Source: Candidatus Rifleibacteriota bacterium (GTDB lineage Bacteria > Riflebacteria > Ozemobacteria > Ozemobacterales > Ozemobacteraceae). Taken from it: a DNA stretch of 64,000 nt. This document shows, one piece after another, positions 44,291-53,449 of this stretch (position 1 is the stretch's first letter; the number at the start of each line of letters is the position of its first letter). Where the stretch lies: assembly GCA_029564115.1 (NCBI GenBank), contig JAKQQP010000384.1, positions 62,001 to 126,000 on the forward strand. Direction: 5' to 3'. The notes beneath the pieces were generated by a model. The model ran no database searches, was not told the DNA's origin, and was given only the letters and a program-made list of their open reading frames with translations. Made by a program: the position numbers and the translations under genes.

Positions 44291-44364
44291 CTATCCGTGT
44301 CCATCCGTGTTTATCAGTGGCCAAGGCATTTTTCTTCTGCCTTCATCTGTGTTTATCTATTGCC
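44291..44364. repeat. Third copy site of the CCATCCGTG repeat family
   Basis: CTATCCGTGTCCATCCGTG, TTTATCAGTGGCC and CTTCATCTGTGTTTATC are degenerate relatives of the core at 41321-41550. The site lies between two convergent genes and reaches the last codons of the downstream minus-strand gene. Confidence 0.7.
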
Positions 44365-46561
44365 AGGATTTGCTTATCTCCGTCAGTTCCGCCGGATATT
44401 CGAGAATTGGGTAATCATCTCTGATGGTAATGTTACATTTTTTCCAGCTGTCGTCGGGGGCATCGTGCAGTTTCATTATTTCCTCAAGACTCATGTGGCT
44501 CTTGATTTCGTTGATCAGCGCGTCATCGGTTGCAGAGAGTTTCTTTTCGACTGATTCGCGACTGAATACTATGGGAGATCGCGAGACTACATACATGTAT
44601 CCGCCCATAAAGCTCATACAGTGTGGAAAAACACTCTCGAGAGTTTTTCTGACGACCATTTTTTGAGCCTGGTTGCCCTGTGAGTTGGCATATACAAGAA
44701 AAACCCCATTATCTGTCAGTCGGCTCGAAACGAGTCTGAGGTATTCTTCAGACAGCAGATTGCTGCTGCCGGCCTGTTTTAGATAGAGAGGCTGCTGGCT
44801 TATCAGCTGGAATTTTTTTTCATCGAGAGCGAGGCCGCTTCTAGCATCCTGCCATATGATTTCGCTTTTGGGGTCTTCGAGAATATTTAAGGTTTGCTTC
44901 GGGTAGGCTTTCATAATCAATTCTATTGATCTGTTAATGTCGTAACTGCGTATTTTCTTTATCTGTGAGGATTTGGCGAGAGTTCCGGCTGTGATACCAG
45001 TTCCGAGCCCTATTATCATGGCATCGTCGATGGGGTCGTCAGGCATGCATAAAATGGGTATGACAGCATGCATCCAGTTGTTGGAACCAATATGGCTGTG
45101 CCCGTCAGAGAGTGCCGAGTGCCACAGGCCGTCCCAGATCATGTCGCCGCCATGGGTTATTTCAGTAACTCCTACCGGGTCTGAGTAGGTGATGTATCTT
45201 TTGTTGACGTGCGGGGTAATCGAACCTTCTATTGCCAGCAGAGAAAGAACGATCATTGCTGCCGTGAGAGTTGCAGAGCTGCAGTATTTTTTTATACCCG
45301 CCACTTCAGAATTTCGTAAAAACAGCCAGATTCCAACTGCCTGCATTGTTGCTGCCAGTATCCAGGCGTTGAAAGAATGGTAGATGCTGCCACCGATCAT
45401 GGTTGTGGCAACAACTCCAAGACAGCTGCCGAAGGTATTGAGTCCCATGAATTTGCCGACATCGGCGCCCCAGTTTTTGATGAAACGGTTCAAAAGCTGG
45501 CCGAAAAGAATTCCGAAAATTACACATGGGATATAGTAAGAAATTGTTGCCAGAACAGAGCTGAGATCGGCTGCAATGAGGCGATCATACATGACTACAT
45601 AGGGAGTGAAGGCAATGATAATGGCTCCGACGGTGATCGTCGCAAGAACGACATCCTTGAGATGACCGGCAATCAACACGCCGAAAGCCCATGAAAGAAG
45701 ATAAAATGACAGTATCAGCGAGAAAGTGTGTGGCAGAGGCTCGTTAATCAGTGGTATAACCCTGAAAAGGTACATTTCGTAACCGAGTGACACGAAGCCA
45801 AGAAAGAATGTCGCGATTTCTTCGTCTCTGAATTGCCACCAGCCGGCAGATGAAATTTCTCTTTCGGCGCTAACCTGAGAAGAATCTGCGGCAGGCACTG
45901 CTTCGTTTTCTGTGTCGGTTGTTTTCAGCATCAGCAGCAGTAAGGCTGCAGAAAGGTTCAATAGAGCTGCAAGTATCAGGCAGGCGGTCTGGCCATAGAA
46001 GGGCAGAAACTTGAAGCCTGTCAGAAGAGCGCCGCAAAATGCCCCGGCGGTATTGATGAAAAACATGTGATCGACCAGCCACGATTTTTTAAATTGCAGT
46101 TGGCGGTGCGCTCCTTCAGAGGCGACAGGCATGGTCATGCCCATCAGTGAGCAGGGAATTATCAAAAGCCCGATTCCTGTGAGGGCGTAAAGCAGCTTTA
46201 TCGGCATGCCGATCGACATGGCTGTGCGCTGAAAAGCGAAAATACTTTCGCTCATATCGATGCGCAACAGTATCAGAACGACAATATTAACGACGAACAG
46301 GGCAGCCTCAAGCATGGCCAGTGTTCGAATCGGATTTTTCAACGAGGATGTTTTTTTGCCGATGATCAGCGAGCCAATGCCAAGTCCGAGCATGAATACC
46401 AATACGACAAGCATAGAGCATATTGCGTCGGCGCCGCCAAGATAAATTTTGATCGCCCGCTGCCAGACCACCTGATTTATCAGACTGGCAAAGCCTGATA
46501 AAAATAAAACCACAAATAACCAGTTACCTGAAGAATTCGTGCTGTTGCTTGATTTACTCAT
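44357..46561 (-). CDS. Fused multi-TM/spermidine synthase-like membrane protein
   Basis: 734 residues. About twelve hydrophobic helices, opening FLSGFASLINQVVWQRAIKIYLG, the classic start of this fusion family, then a Rossmann domain (about 480-700) with IIGLGTGITAGTLA and the acidic SYDINRS. Where real polyamine synthases have the catalytic Asp after the fourth strand, this reads LISQQPLYLKQ, without Asp, so aminopropyl transfer is doubtful. Substrate unknown; probably membrane transport or modification. ATG 46561; monocistronic. Confidence 0.85.
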   Translation of the reverse strand: MSKSSNSTNSSGNWLFVVLFLSGFASLINQVVWQRAIKIYLGGADAICSMLVVLVFMLGLGIGSLIIGKKTSSLKNPIRTLAMLEAALFVVNIVVLILLRIDMSESIFAFQRTAMSIGMPIKLLYALTGIGLLIIPCSLMGMTMPVASEGAHRQLQFKKSWLVDHMFFINTAGAFCGALLTGFKFLPFYGQTACLILAALLNLSAALLLLMLKTTDTENEAVPAADSSQVSAEREISSAGWWQFRDEEIATFFLGFVSLGYEMYLFRVIPLINEPLPHTFSLILSFYLLSWAFGVLIAGHLKDVVLATITVGAIIIAFTPYVVMYDRLIAADLSSVLATISYYIPCVIFGILFGQLLNRFIKNWGADVGKFMGLNTFGSCLGVVATTMIGGSIYHSFNAWILAATMQAVGIWLFLRNSEVAGIKKYCSSATLTAAMIVLSLLAIEGSITPHVNKRYITYSDPVGVTEITHGGDMIWDGLWHSALSDGHSHIGSNNWMHAVIPILCMPDDPIDDAMIIGLGTGITAGTLAKSSQIKKIRSYDINRSIELIMKAYPKQTLNILEDPKSEIIWQDARSGLALDEKKFQLISQQPLYLKQAGSSNLLSEEYLRLVSSRLTDNGVFLVYANSQGNQAQKMVVRKTLESVFPHCMSFMGGYMYVVSRSPIVFSRESVEKKLSATDDALINEIKSHMSLEEIMKLHDAPDDSWKKCNITIRDDYPILEYPAELTEISKSWQ

Positions 46562-46964
46562 TGTCGCGGTGTTTCCTGCTCTTCCTGATTGTTTATACTG
46601 ATATCAGATTATGTTGCAGTGATTGTATAACTTTACCGGTTTTGTCACAATACTTGTAAAAATAACTGATTGAACGACATCTAATATGAAAATTAGATTC
46701 TTTTTGCAGCCAGTATCTTCTATCTTCATTAGACAAGAGCGGCAGATTGTTGCGAATACTTTTCGGCCAGAATTAAGAGCGTGCCGGGCTGGCGCAACGA
46801 AAGACCACGAAAGTATAGACTGTTCCCAGGCTAATGTATTTGAACAAAGTGGTGCAGTTTGCACTTGTTAGCGGAAAAACCTGAAATTTATGGCAACCTT
46901 GTCTGGGTGGTGATATAATCAAGGGCTGAAGCTCGGCCATTCTTACATTTATTGGAGTTAAAGC
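46562..46964. other. Intergenic region, 400 bp
   Basis: Divergent region between the membrane fusion gene and the lipoprotein gene. Two short open frames (46604-46864 minus, 46686-46871 plus) lack ribosome sites and show no recognisable protein. Apart from the promoter at 46891-46919 I see nothing definite in it. Confidence 0.6.
46891..46919 (+). promoter_or_regulatory. Promoter of the lipoprotein gene (extended -10)
   Basis: TGATATAAT (46911-46919) is a perfect TATAAT with the extended TG. TGGCAA lies 17 bp upstream as a weak -35. It is 46 nt before the ATG. Confidence 0.6.
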
Positions 46965-47525
46965 ATGAATCTCAGATCTTTCAGTTTGTTGGCGGTTTTT
47001 TGTCTGGCCCTGACATTACTCGGCTGCGGTGGCGGCGGTGGTGGCAGTAACCCAACGGCTGCTTATACGCCTGTATTTGATACAAAACTCGATGCAGACT
47101 ACCCGACAGTGGCCGCCTCGTATAGATCCATGCAGACTTCTCTGCTTGAAGACAATACGAAAACAGAGGCAGAACGCGTTGACTCCTTTATGCCGATAAT
47201 TTCTGCCAATTTCGTCAATTCTTCAAATGTGGCGGCAAGAGATGCGTTGCGCACTGCAACCCTCGATCGTCTCACCAGATATAAGATCAATACATACACC
47301 TTTGTTCCGACTTCGCACACGCTCAAAGACAACGGCGACATCGAAGTGACTACCTATATGGCGATCGATGTAACCAGAAAGCCCGGCCAGACCGGTGGTT
47401 ACTCGCAAGCTTCGACAGAGTTGGTTCCCGGTGTCAATGCTCCCAAAATCACCTGGAGAAACGAAAGCGGCACCTGGCGCATTATCAAGGGTCTACCTTA
47501 CCTGTCATCAGAAATCAGTTTCTGA
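46965..47525 (+). CDS. Lipoprotein of unknown function
   Basis: 186 residues. Signal peptide with lipobox LTLLGC (lipidated Cys about 21), followed by GGGGGGSN, the flexible Gly tether common in environmental lipoproteins. The mature part holds an alpha-helical segment (SFMPIISANFVNSS) and a beta-rich end with TWRNESGTWRIIKGLPYLS, reminiscent of SnoaL/NTF2-like folds, though I would not name it one. GGAG precedes the ATG. Own promoter and terminator. Confidence 0.8.
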   Translation: MNLRSFSLLAVFCLALTLLGCGGGGGGSNPTAAYTPVFDTKLDADYPTVAASYRSMQTSLLEDNTKTEAERVDSFMPIISANFVNSSNVAARDALRTATLDRLTRYKINTYTFVPTSHTLKDNGDIEVTTYMAIDVTRKPGQTGGYSQASTELVPGVNAPKITWRNESGTWRIIKGLPYLSSEISF

Positions 47526-47550
47526 TTCTGTAAAAAACGATTTAAACCTG

Positions 47551-47588
47551 CGCAGGGGTTCAATATTTTGAACCCCTGCGTTGTTTTA
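47551..47588 (+). terminator. Strong terminator after the lipoprotein gene
   Basis: Perfect 13-bp stem CGCAGGGGTTCAA (47551-47563) with its complement at 47568-47580, a TATT loop, and TTGTTTT after it. Confidence 0.9.
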
Positions 47589-47638
47589 TACAGATTGTGT
47601 TATAAATATTGAATCTACAAAAAAAACGAGGTGTTTTG

Positions 47639-48958
47639 ATGGGTTTGATCGCAAGGTATCGCAAAACTCCGATTCTCTATCGTATGCTTGGAGCGTTCAT
47701 AATTGGCGCTCTTGTGGGTATTGTCTGCTGGTATGCTGAATCGAAACACGGTTTTGCGCTCAAGAGCAGCCTCGATGTTTGGTTGTCGCCATTTGGGCTG
47801 GTTCTGGTCAAAATGCTCAAAATGATCGTCGTGCCGTTGATTTTTTTCTCTCTGTTTCAGGGGGCGGCCAGCTTACCGCTGAAAAAGTTTGGCCGTATCG
47901 GGCTGCGTGTCATAGTGCTTTACCTCGTTACCTCGGCTCTTGCCGCCATCATCGGAACTCTATTCGCTCTGGGTATCAACCCTGGCAAAGGTGGGATGCA
48001 GCTTACCGGCGGTGATGCTGGCGCTGTCGGTGCGGCAGCGGCCAATACAGGTGCCGCTTCTTTGACCGCAGTGTTCATGAGTATGTTCGAAAATCCTTTC
48101 AAGGCACTTGCTGATGGAAACTTTCTCGCTGTGATCGTGTTTGCAATACTTTCTGGGCTGGCGCTGCGGGTATTGCTCGATGCCGTCGATGAAGGGAAAC
48201 AAGATGCCGATGCCAGCGCCCTGGCTGGTTTGACTGGGCTTGCCGCCGCTGTTAACCGTATTCTTTTCGTGCTTGTCGATTGGATTATGGATTACGCGCC
48301 GATCGGCATTCTTGCTTTGACTATTGTTAATTTTACGCTGTATGGGCCTGACCTTGCCGGGCCGTATTTCAACATCGGTGTGGGCATTATCGTCGGTATC
48401 ATTGTGATGATCGCCGTGGTTTATTCGGCACTTATCAGACTGCTTGCCGGCAAAAGCCCGCTAAAGTTTTTTAAATATGCTCAGGAAGCCATGATTACCG
48501 CTTTTGTCACCAGAAGCTCAGGAGCGACTTTGCCGGTAACCCTTAAAACAGCCGATGATTTAAAAATCAGGCGCGAGCTTGCCGACTTTGCTCTGCCGCT
48601 CGGAGCAACCGTGAATATGGATGGCGTCTGCATTCACCTGCCGATGTTCGCAATTCTGGCAGCTAATATTTTTGGCATCGATCTCACTTTTGGTAGTCTG
48701 CTTGTTCTGGTGATGACAACCGTATTGGCGGCGGTCGGCGCTGGTGGCATTCCCGGGGGCAGTTTGATGCTGCTTTTTATAATTCTTAACAGTATGGGGC
48801 TTAATGAAGCGCAGATTTCGCAGGTTGTAGCCTTCGCTCTTGGTATCAACCCGATTCTCGACATGTTCGAAACCATGAACAACGTGACCGGAGATCTGAC
48901 CTGTACCTATGTGGTTGCCAGTCAGGAGAACATGCTCGTCGAAACTGATCAAGATTGA
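47639..48958 (+). CDS. Dicarboxylate/amino acid:cation symporter (DAACS, GltP/DctA-like)
   Basis: 439 residues, eight helices plus two re-entrant loops. Signatures: MLKMIVVPLIFFSLFQGA (TM2-3), RSSGATLPVT (HP1), NMDGVCIHLP (TM7 NMDG-type motif), GAGGIPGGS (HP2), and MFETMNNVTGDLTCTYVV (TM8 with the substrate-binding Asp/Asn). Takes up glutamate, aspartate or C4-dicarboxylates with protons or sodium. Start ATG 47639 follows GAGGTG; ten upstream in-frame codons are not used. No regulator nearby. Confidence 0.93.
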   Translation: MGLIARYRKTPILYRMLGAFIIGALVGIVCWYAESKHGFALKSSLDVWLSPFGLVLVKMLKMIVVPLIFFSLFQGAASLPLKKFGRIGLRVIVLYLVTSALAAIIGTLFALGINPGKGGMQLTGGDAGAVGAAAANTGAASLTAVFMSMFENPFKALADGNFLAVIVFAILSGLALRVLLDAVDEGKQDADASALAGLTGLAAAVNRILFVLVDWIMDYAPIGILALTIVNFTLYGPDLAGPYFNIGVGIIVGIIVMIAVVYSALIRLLAGKSPLKFFKYAQEAMITAFVTRSSGATLPVTLKTADDLKIRRELADFALPLGATVNMDGVCIHLPMFAILAANIFGIDLTFGSLLVLVMTTVLAAVGAGGIPGGSLMLLFIILNSMGLNEAQISQVVAFALGINPILDMFETMNNVTGDLTCTYVVASQENMLVETDQD

Positions 48959-49049
48959 TGGGTTACATATTTGGAAACTTATCTGCTACAATTACAGTAT
49001 TAAACTTTGAGCTGTACACTGTAAAGTTTGTCTTCGCCTGGAGGGCAAT

Positions 49050-51764
49050 ATGAAAATTCGTGGTCGTTATAATTTTCTGATATTTTTTCTGGCCTTCTGG
49101 CTTGCATTTGAGCCGTTTGCCATAAGTGTCGCCAGAGCTAACGAAAATGTTCCGAAGCCGATTCTCAATACAGAAGGCATCGAGGGCATCGAAAGTATAG
49201 ACGAGGTTGTCGCACCTGCTGAATACCTTGACTATACGTTGTCTCTGCGTGGCCGCACCAAAGAAGAGGCTGAGGCAGTAGCCTGGGGCGAATGGATGAC
49301 CAGTCTTTCCGGTGCTTATGCGCTCATGGATGACGGCTGTACTGACGTTTTTACTTTTTACAGCACTCTTGGTGAGATGTCACCACACTTCACCAACACC
49401 CCCTATTATTTTAAAGCCGTTTCGCTCGCTTCTTCAAAAGCTACACTCGCTTTTTCGTTTATTGCCAACTCAGAGCCGATGCAGAAAGCTCTCGGCGGAA
49501 TAGGCAAAGCCGGCAAGGCCATTGCTGATTCGGGGGTTGGCCGTGGCGCTCAGTGGGCAGCCAACAAAGTTTCGACCGCCGCAAAATTTACCGGTGATAA
49601 AATTGCCAATACTCGCCTTTATCAAAAGGGCGTGGGTTTTATTCAGCGCAAAGCCAACATGATGAGCGGTTTCCAGAAAATGGGAGACATCGCTTCGAAG
49701 GCTCAGAAAACTTTCAGTGCCAAAAATGTTTCAACTTTTCTCAGTCATATGGCGCCTCCATGCGGTTATAAAGCCGGGCCGGGCGAAGGCTTTTATTCTT
49801 ACTGGCGCTGGGTAGCTCGCAAGAGCGGTCTCGAGAACGTCGAAACCTACCGTAAGGTCGCCAAAAAAGCAGGCATCAGTACTAACCGTGGTGCTTCTGT
49901 AATCGGCGATGCCAAAGGCTGGGGCCATACCGTCGGTATTGGCCTGTGTGTGGTTGGTATCGCTCTCGATTCATACGGTATTTATAAGTCTGAAGACCGC
50001 AAGGGTGGTCGCTATAACTCATATTCGCTTGTTAAGAACTATGTGGGCCTTGCTCTGGGCACAGGCGCCCTCATTGCCATGTTCTGTATTCCTATCGTCG
50101 GTCAGGTAATCGGCGCTCTGGCACTCATCTGGGTTGGCTTGACCGCCCTTGGTGACGCCTTTGGCAAATACAACAAGCGCTGGAAAGCCGCCTACAAGAA
50201 TTCGTACTGGTTTCTCTATGAGAACGACCCTGAATTCAAGTCGTTTTACGACAACCGATCGCGTCTCCATGAACGAGAAAAATCTGCAGCGCTGGTCGTC
50301 ACTGAAACAAACTTCGGCGATTTCCTGAAAACTCAGACCGCTGAAGACGAAGAACAGGCAGCAATCCAGGAAAAGAACCGCCGGGTCTACGAAGAACTCG
50401 AAAAACAGGGCGTTCTTGTCAGTTATTACAATCAGAAGGGCTTTACCCTGCCTGACTTTGGCATGGAACGACTCCAGGAACTCTGGAAAATGAAGGCCAA
50501 GTATATGTCGTGGAAACCAACCGAAGCCGAATCTGAAAAGGCTTCCAAGAGAGGTTTCTGGGGCAACGTCGGGCATGCGATCAACCCGATGACTTACGTC
50601 AGTTGGGCCGGCGACAAAATTCAGTCTCGCGAATACAAGAAAACTATTGATGAATACAACATTCTCAAGGTCTTTTTTAACCCCGACTATGTTCTGATGA
50701 AAAAGTATCAGACCTGGCTCACGGCCCACAAACACCAGGGCGGCATTTTTGATGTTGTCGGTCTGCGTATCGAGCAGTCACCGTTCAACTACATCCCGAT
50801 GGTTGGCATAGATACCGCCGCCTGGAGCGAAGATCTGTTGATTCAGGCGTTTAACGCCGATGCCTTTCAGGTAGGCGTCAAAGAGATGCAGTATTTCAAA
50901 GAAGTTATTGCCGGAGCCCGCGAGCAGATCAAGGCTGCAATCAAAGACACCGACAAAATGGTTGACTACATTCGTGACGAGCATCTCAAATACTCAAAAA
51001 CCATGCGCAAAGCTCTTGAAAGACTCGTCGAGTGCTACAACATCGACCCTGACCGAGAACACAAAAACCTGATGAAAGACTGTCAGAAAGCTTTTGGCTG
51101 GCGCTGGAGCAAAAGTAACGGCAAGGAAACCCCCAGAAACATCATCAAGATTTATCTTGCCGATATCGAGCGTGCTCTCACCTACGACCCGATCTCTGTG
51201 AGCCAGAAAGCCGCCGAAGTGGTTCTGATGGTGGCGACCATCAAAAGAAATCTCGACACCGCGGCTATGATGCGCGAACTTGGCCAAGAAAAAGAAGCAG
51301 CGATTGCTGATTTTGCCAATGAATTCACCAACTATGACATAGCCAGATATCTTAAAGAAGGCACTATGCTGAATGTCGAGGGCGGTACTGTTGCCGACTG
51401 GCTCTCTGGTATTTATTCATCGTATGATGATATGAAGCTGCATACCAACCTGTACATGGACGAAGTCGAAAAATTTACAGAGGTAGCCGATGATTCCAAT
51501 TCTGATACCCGTAAAAAGTTCGTTCTATTCAGCAAAGACGGTTATCACCCGAAGAACCTGCTGAAAGACCTCAATGACGAGCTTGACGGCTATAAGCAGA
51601 TCGTTCTTGCCTTCGAAGAAATCAAAGACGATATTCAGATTAATATCGGCCTGTCTGAATCAGATAATCCCGAATTCTACGGCAATGTTTTCCATCCTTA
51701 CAGCATCGAAGATCCGGTTGCTCTCGATCTCGATACACCTGTAATTCCGCCTGGCGACGAATAA
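49050..51764 (+). CDS. Large exported protein of unknown family with a central hydrophobic hairpin
   Basis: 904 residues, no family I recognise. Signal peptide 1-30 (ARANE junction), a Gly/Ala-rich helical region about 125-230 (KALGGIGKAGKAIADSG), a central hydrophobic hairpin about 291-312 and 330-370 with glycine zippers (GIGLCVVGIALDS, GLALGTGALIAMFC), then 500 mostly helical, highly charged residues and a PPGDE end. The hairpin between soluble helical domains recalls pore-forming or toxin translocation modules, but I see no toxin motif. GGAGGG 6 nt before the ATG, and a strong terminator downstream; monocistronic. Confidence 0.85.
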   Translation: MKIRGRYNFLIFFLAFWLAFEPFAISVARANENVPKPILNTEGIEGIESIDEVVAPAEYLDYTLSLRGRTKEEAEAVAWGEWMTSLSGAYALMDDGCTDVFTFYSTLGEMSPHFTNTPYYFKAVSLASSKATLAFSFIANSEPMQKALGGIGKAGKAIADSGVGRGAQWAANKVSTAAKFTGDKIANTRLYQKGVGFIQRKANMMSGFQKMGDIASKAQKTFSAKNVSTFLSHMAPPCGYKAGPGEGFYSYWRWVARKSGLENVETYRKVAKKAGISTNRGASVIGDAKGWGHTVGIGLCVVGIALDSYGIYKSEDRKGGRYNSYSLVKNYVGLALGTGALIAMFCIPIVGQVIGALALIWVGLTALGDAFGKYNKRWKAAYKNSYWFLYENDPEFKSFYDNRSRLHEREKSAALVVTETNFGDFLKTQTAEDEEQAAIQEKNRRVYEELEKQGVLVSYYNQKGFTLPDFGMERLQELWKMKAKYMSWKPTEAESEKASKRGFWGNVGHAINPMTYVSWAGDKIQSREYKKTIDEYNILKVFFNPDYVLMKKYQTWLTAHKHQGGIFDVVGLRIEQSPFNYIPMVGIDTAAWSEDLLIQAFNADAFQVGVKEMQYFKEVIAGAREQIKAAIKDTDKMVDYIRDEHLKYSKTMRKALERLVECYNIDPDREHKNLMKDCQKAFGWRWSKSNGKETPRNIIKIYLADIERALTYDPISVSQKAAEVVLMVATIKRNLDTAAMMRELGQEKEAAIADFANEFTNYDIARYLKEGTMLNVEGGTVADWLSGIYSSYDDMKLHTNLYMDEVEKFTEVADDSNSDTRKKFVLFSKDGYHPKNLLKDLNDELDGYKQIVLAFEEIKDDIQINIGLSESDNPEFYGNVFHPYSIEDPVALDLDTPVIPPGDE

Positions 51765-51780
51765 GTTCACGCTATAAGCG

Positions 51781-51815
51781 ATCCCCCCGGGTTTCTCCGG
51801 GGGGATTTTTTTTAC
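51781..51815. terminator. Bidirectional terminator after the 904-residue gene
   Basis: ATCCCCCCGG (51781-51790) pairs with CCGGGGGGAT (51797-51806), then TTTTTTTA. The stop codon of the convergent TPR gene (51812) falls in the T-tract. Confidence 0.92.
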
Positions 51816-53080
51816 AGATTCTGCAGAGCTTTGTTTATTTCTTCGACCACCATTGGGTCGGGGTCTTCGCTGGCATCCTGCAGCATGACACGCACTCTTT
51901 GGGCAAAAGCTTTGAATTCGGGCAGAGCTCTGACAGCAAGAATTCTGACTTCAGGGTCTGGGTCATATAGCAGTTCTTCTATCTCGGTCAGACCTTGCTC
52001 TTCAAGCTTTACAAAAAAGCTGACTGCAGCACTTTTTTCTTCGGATGTGCCTGCCAAAAGCTTGTCTACCTGCTCTTCAACCAAACTTGCATCTGCGGTT
52101 TCCTGAATTTTCTGGTTCTGTGGTCCTTCAGACTCTGTTGCGGTATGGGTCGCAACTGTAGAAACGGGTTCTATGACCGGCTGTGATGCTTCTGGTAACG
52201 GCCGCGCTGGCAGTGACTGTTCTGTCACGGGAAGCGGCCGCGAAATGTCGGTCTGAGAGACGGTTGTGTCTGTGGCTGTCTTTGCCTGGGCAGCGGGCTC
52301 AGCTGGTTTAACTGGTTTTATCGGTTGAACCGGCTCAGTCAGTTTTGCCGACCTGGCTGTGGTTGCCGGTGCTGGCGGTTCAACTGCCGGTTTCTGCTGT
52401 GAATCTGGTAACTTAACCGCTTTGTTTTTGATGACCTGCCTGTCTTTCGGCTTTGTCGGAGGCTGGTCACCATATTTTGTGACCAGTTCACCCAGCTTTT
52501 CAGCGGCCGGCTGGTAGCCCGGGTCCAGTTCGAGGGCTTTTTTGTAAGCCTTTATGGCGTCGGCAACTCGATCGTTGGCGAGATAAATATCACCCATGAC
52601 TTTGCGCGGCATCGGGTTGCGCGGCGATGCTTCGGCGGCCTTCAATAGAGCTTTGTTGGCCAGTCCTGTCTGGTTCAGACCCAGATAAGCGTTTGTCAGT
52701 ATGCAGTAGTAGTAGCATACCGTGTCGCGGTCCATTTCGCGCTCGGCCATGCCAAGACCGGGTTCGAGCAGCTCTACGGCCCGATCGAAAATGCGAAGAT
52801 GAACGTAGACTTCGCCCAGCTCGAGGTAAGCGAAGGTTTCACCAGGGTCCAGTTCGAGTATTTTCCAGTATGATTCTATGGCCGGCTGAACTTTGCCCGT
52901 ATCGAAGTTTTTTCGGGCGGTTTTCAGCATGCTCGCGATTTTTCGGTTTTGTTTGCGCTCAGTTACACTTCCAGACAATACTCTGGCATCCAATGCAGGC
53001 GGAATATGAAGAAAGGCTGCTACTGCCGCTGCCAGCAGAGCTTTTTTAAAAAATGAGGCTGATTGTTTGCCGCAGTTCAT
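51812..53080 (-). CDS. Exported TPR/HEAT-repeat protein
   Basis: 422 residues. Signal peptide (about 1-32), three to four TPRs about 48-205 (AIESYWKILELDPGETFAYL, AIKAYKKALELDPGYQPAAE), a long Pro/Ala/Thr/Lys-rich linker about 215-320 with PVQPIKPVKPAEP, and two C-terminal HEAT-like repeats (YDPDPEVRILAVRALPEF, EDPDPMVVEEINKAL). A periplasmic scaffold combining two repeat folds. AGGAGA precedes the ATG. Partners unknown; convergent with the 904-residue gene. Confidence 0.82.
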   Translation of the reverse strand: MNCGKQSASFFKKALLAAAVAAFLHIPPALDARVLSGSVTERKQNRKIASMLKTARKNFDTGKVQPAIESYWKILELDPGETFAYLELGEVYVHLRIFDRAVELLEPGLGMAEREMDRDTVCYYYCILTNAYLGLNQTGLANKALLKAAEASPRNPMPRKVMGDIYLANDRVADAIKAYKKALELDPGYQPAAEKLGELVTKYGDQPPTKPKDRQVIKNKAVKLPDSQQKPAVEPPAPATTARSAKLTEPVQPIKPVKPAEPAAQAKTATDTTVSQTDISRPLPVTEQSLPARPLPEASQPVIEPVSTVATHTATESEGPQNQKIQETADASLVEEQVDKLLAGTSEEKSAAVSFFVKLEEQGLTEIEELLYDPDPEVRILAVRALPEFKAFAQRVRVMLQDASEDPDPMVVEEINKALQNL

Positions 53081-53449
53081 TGCCGGTCTCCTGAAGTTCA
53101 GATTTCGTCCATTCTAAAGCAAAGACCGCTCTGAGTCCAACGCAGAATTTATTATAGACGATTCCATTACGAAAGTTTTATGAAGGCTATGATTTTGCAA
53201 TAATACCACCGGCGACAAGATTGCTTCTTCGCTGCGCTCATCGCCATGACATTTTATTGTCACCACGGGCGTAATCGCGGCAGTCTCTTGAAGTGAACAC
53301 TCAAGATCACTTTACTGCTTGCCTGTGTCAGGCACATATATCCGCCTCAGTGCAAATATGTGACGGTAAAAAGCCTGTCGTGGCCGGATAAAACAAGCCC
53401 GGCCAAGTGGCCGGGCTTATATAGAGTTGCAGATTAAAGCAGCGGTTTA
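53081..53449. other. Intergenic region with dispersed-repeat-like sequence
   Basis: About 370 bp. At 53219-53253 the plus strand reads GATTGCTTCTTCGCTGCGCT then CATCGCCATGACA, very like the GATTGCTTC..CGCAATGACA dispersed repeats seen in other bacterial genomes (from memory). Nested inverted repeats follow (CTTGA/TCAAG at 53287 and 53301, GCCTG/CAGGC at 53321). No gene is supportable. Confidence 0.6.
53388..53418 (-). terminator. Terminator of the molybdenum hydroxylase operon
   Basis: Ten-bp perfect stem AAGCCCGGCC (53395-53404) with loop AAGT and complement to 53418. On the minus strand TGTTTTATCC follows. Confidence 0.85.

Noticed and set aside
44297..44554. 85-codon open frame MSIRVYQWPRH
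   Set aside because: It reads through the CCATCCGTG repeat and antisense to the spermidine-synthase-like gene.
46604..46871. Short frames on both strands in the 400-bp gap
   Set aside because: No start signals, no recognisable protein; overlap each other.
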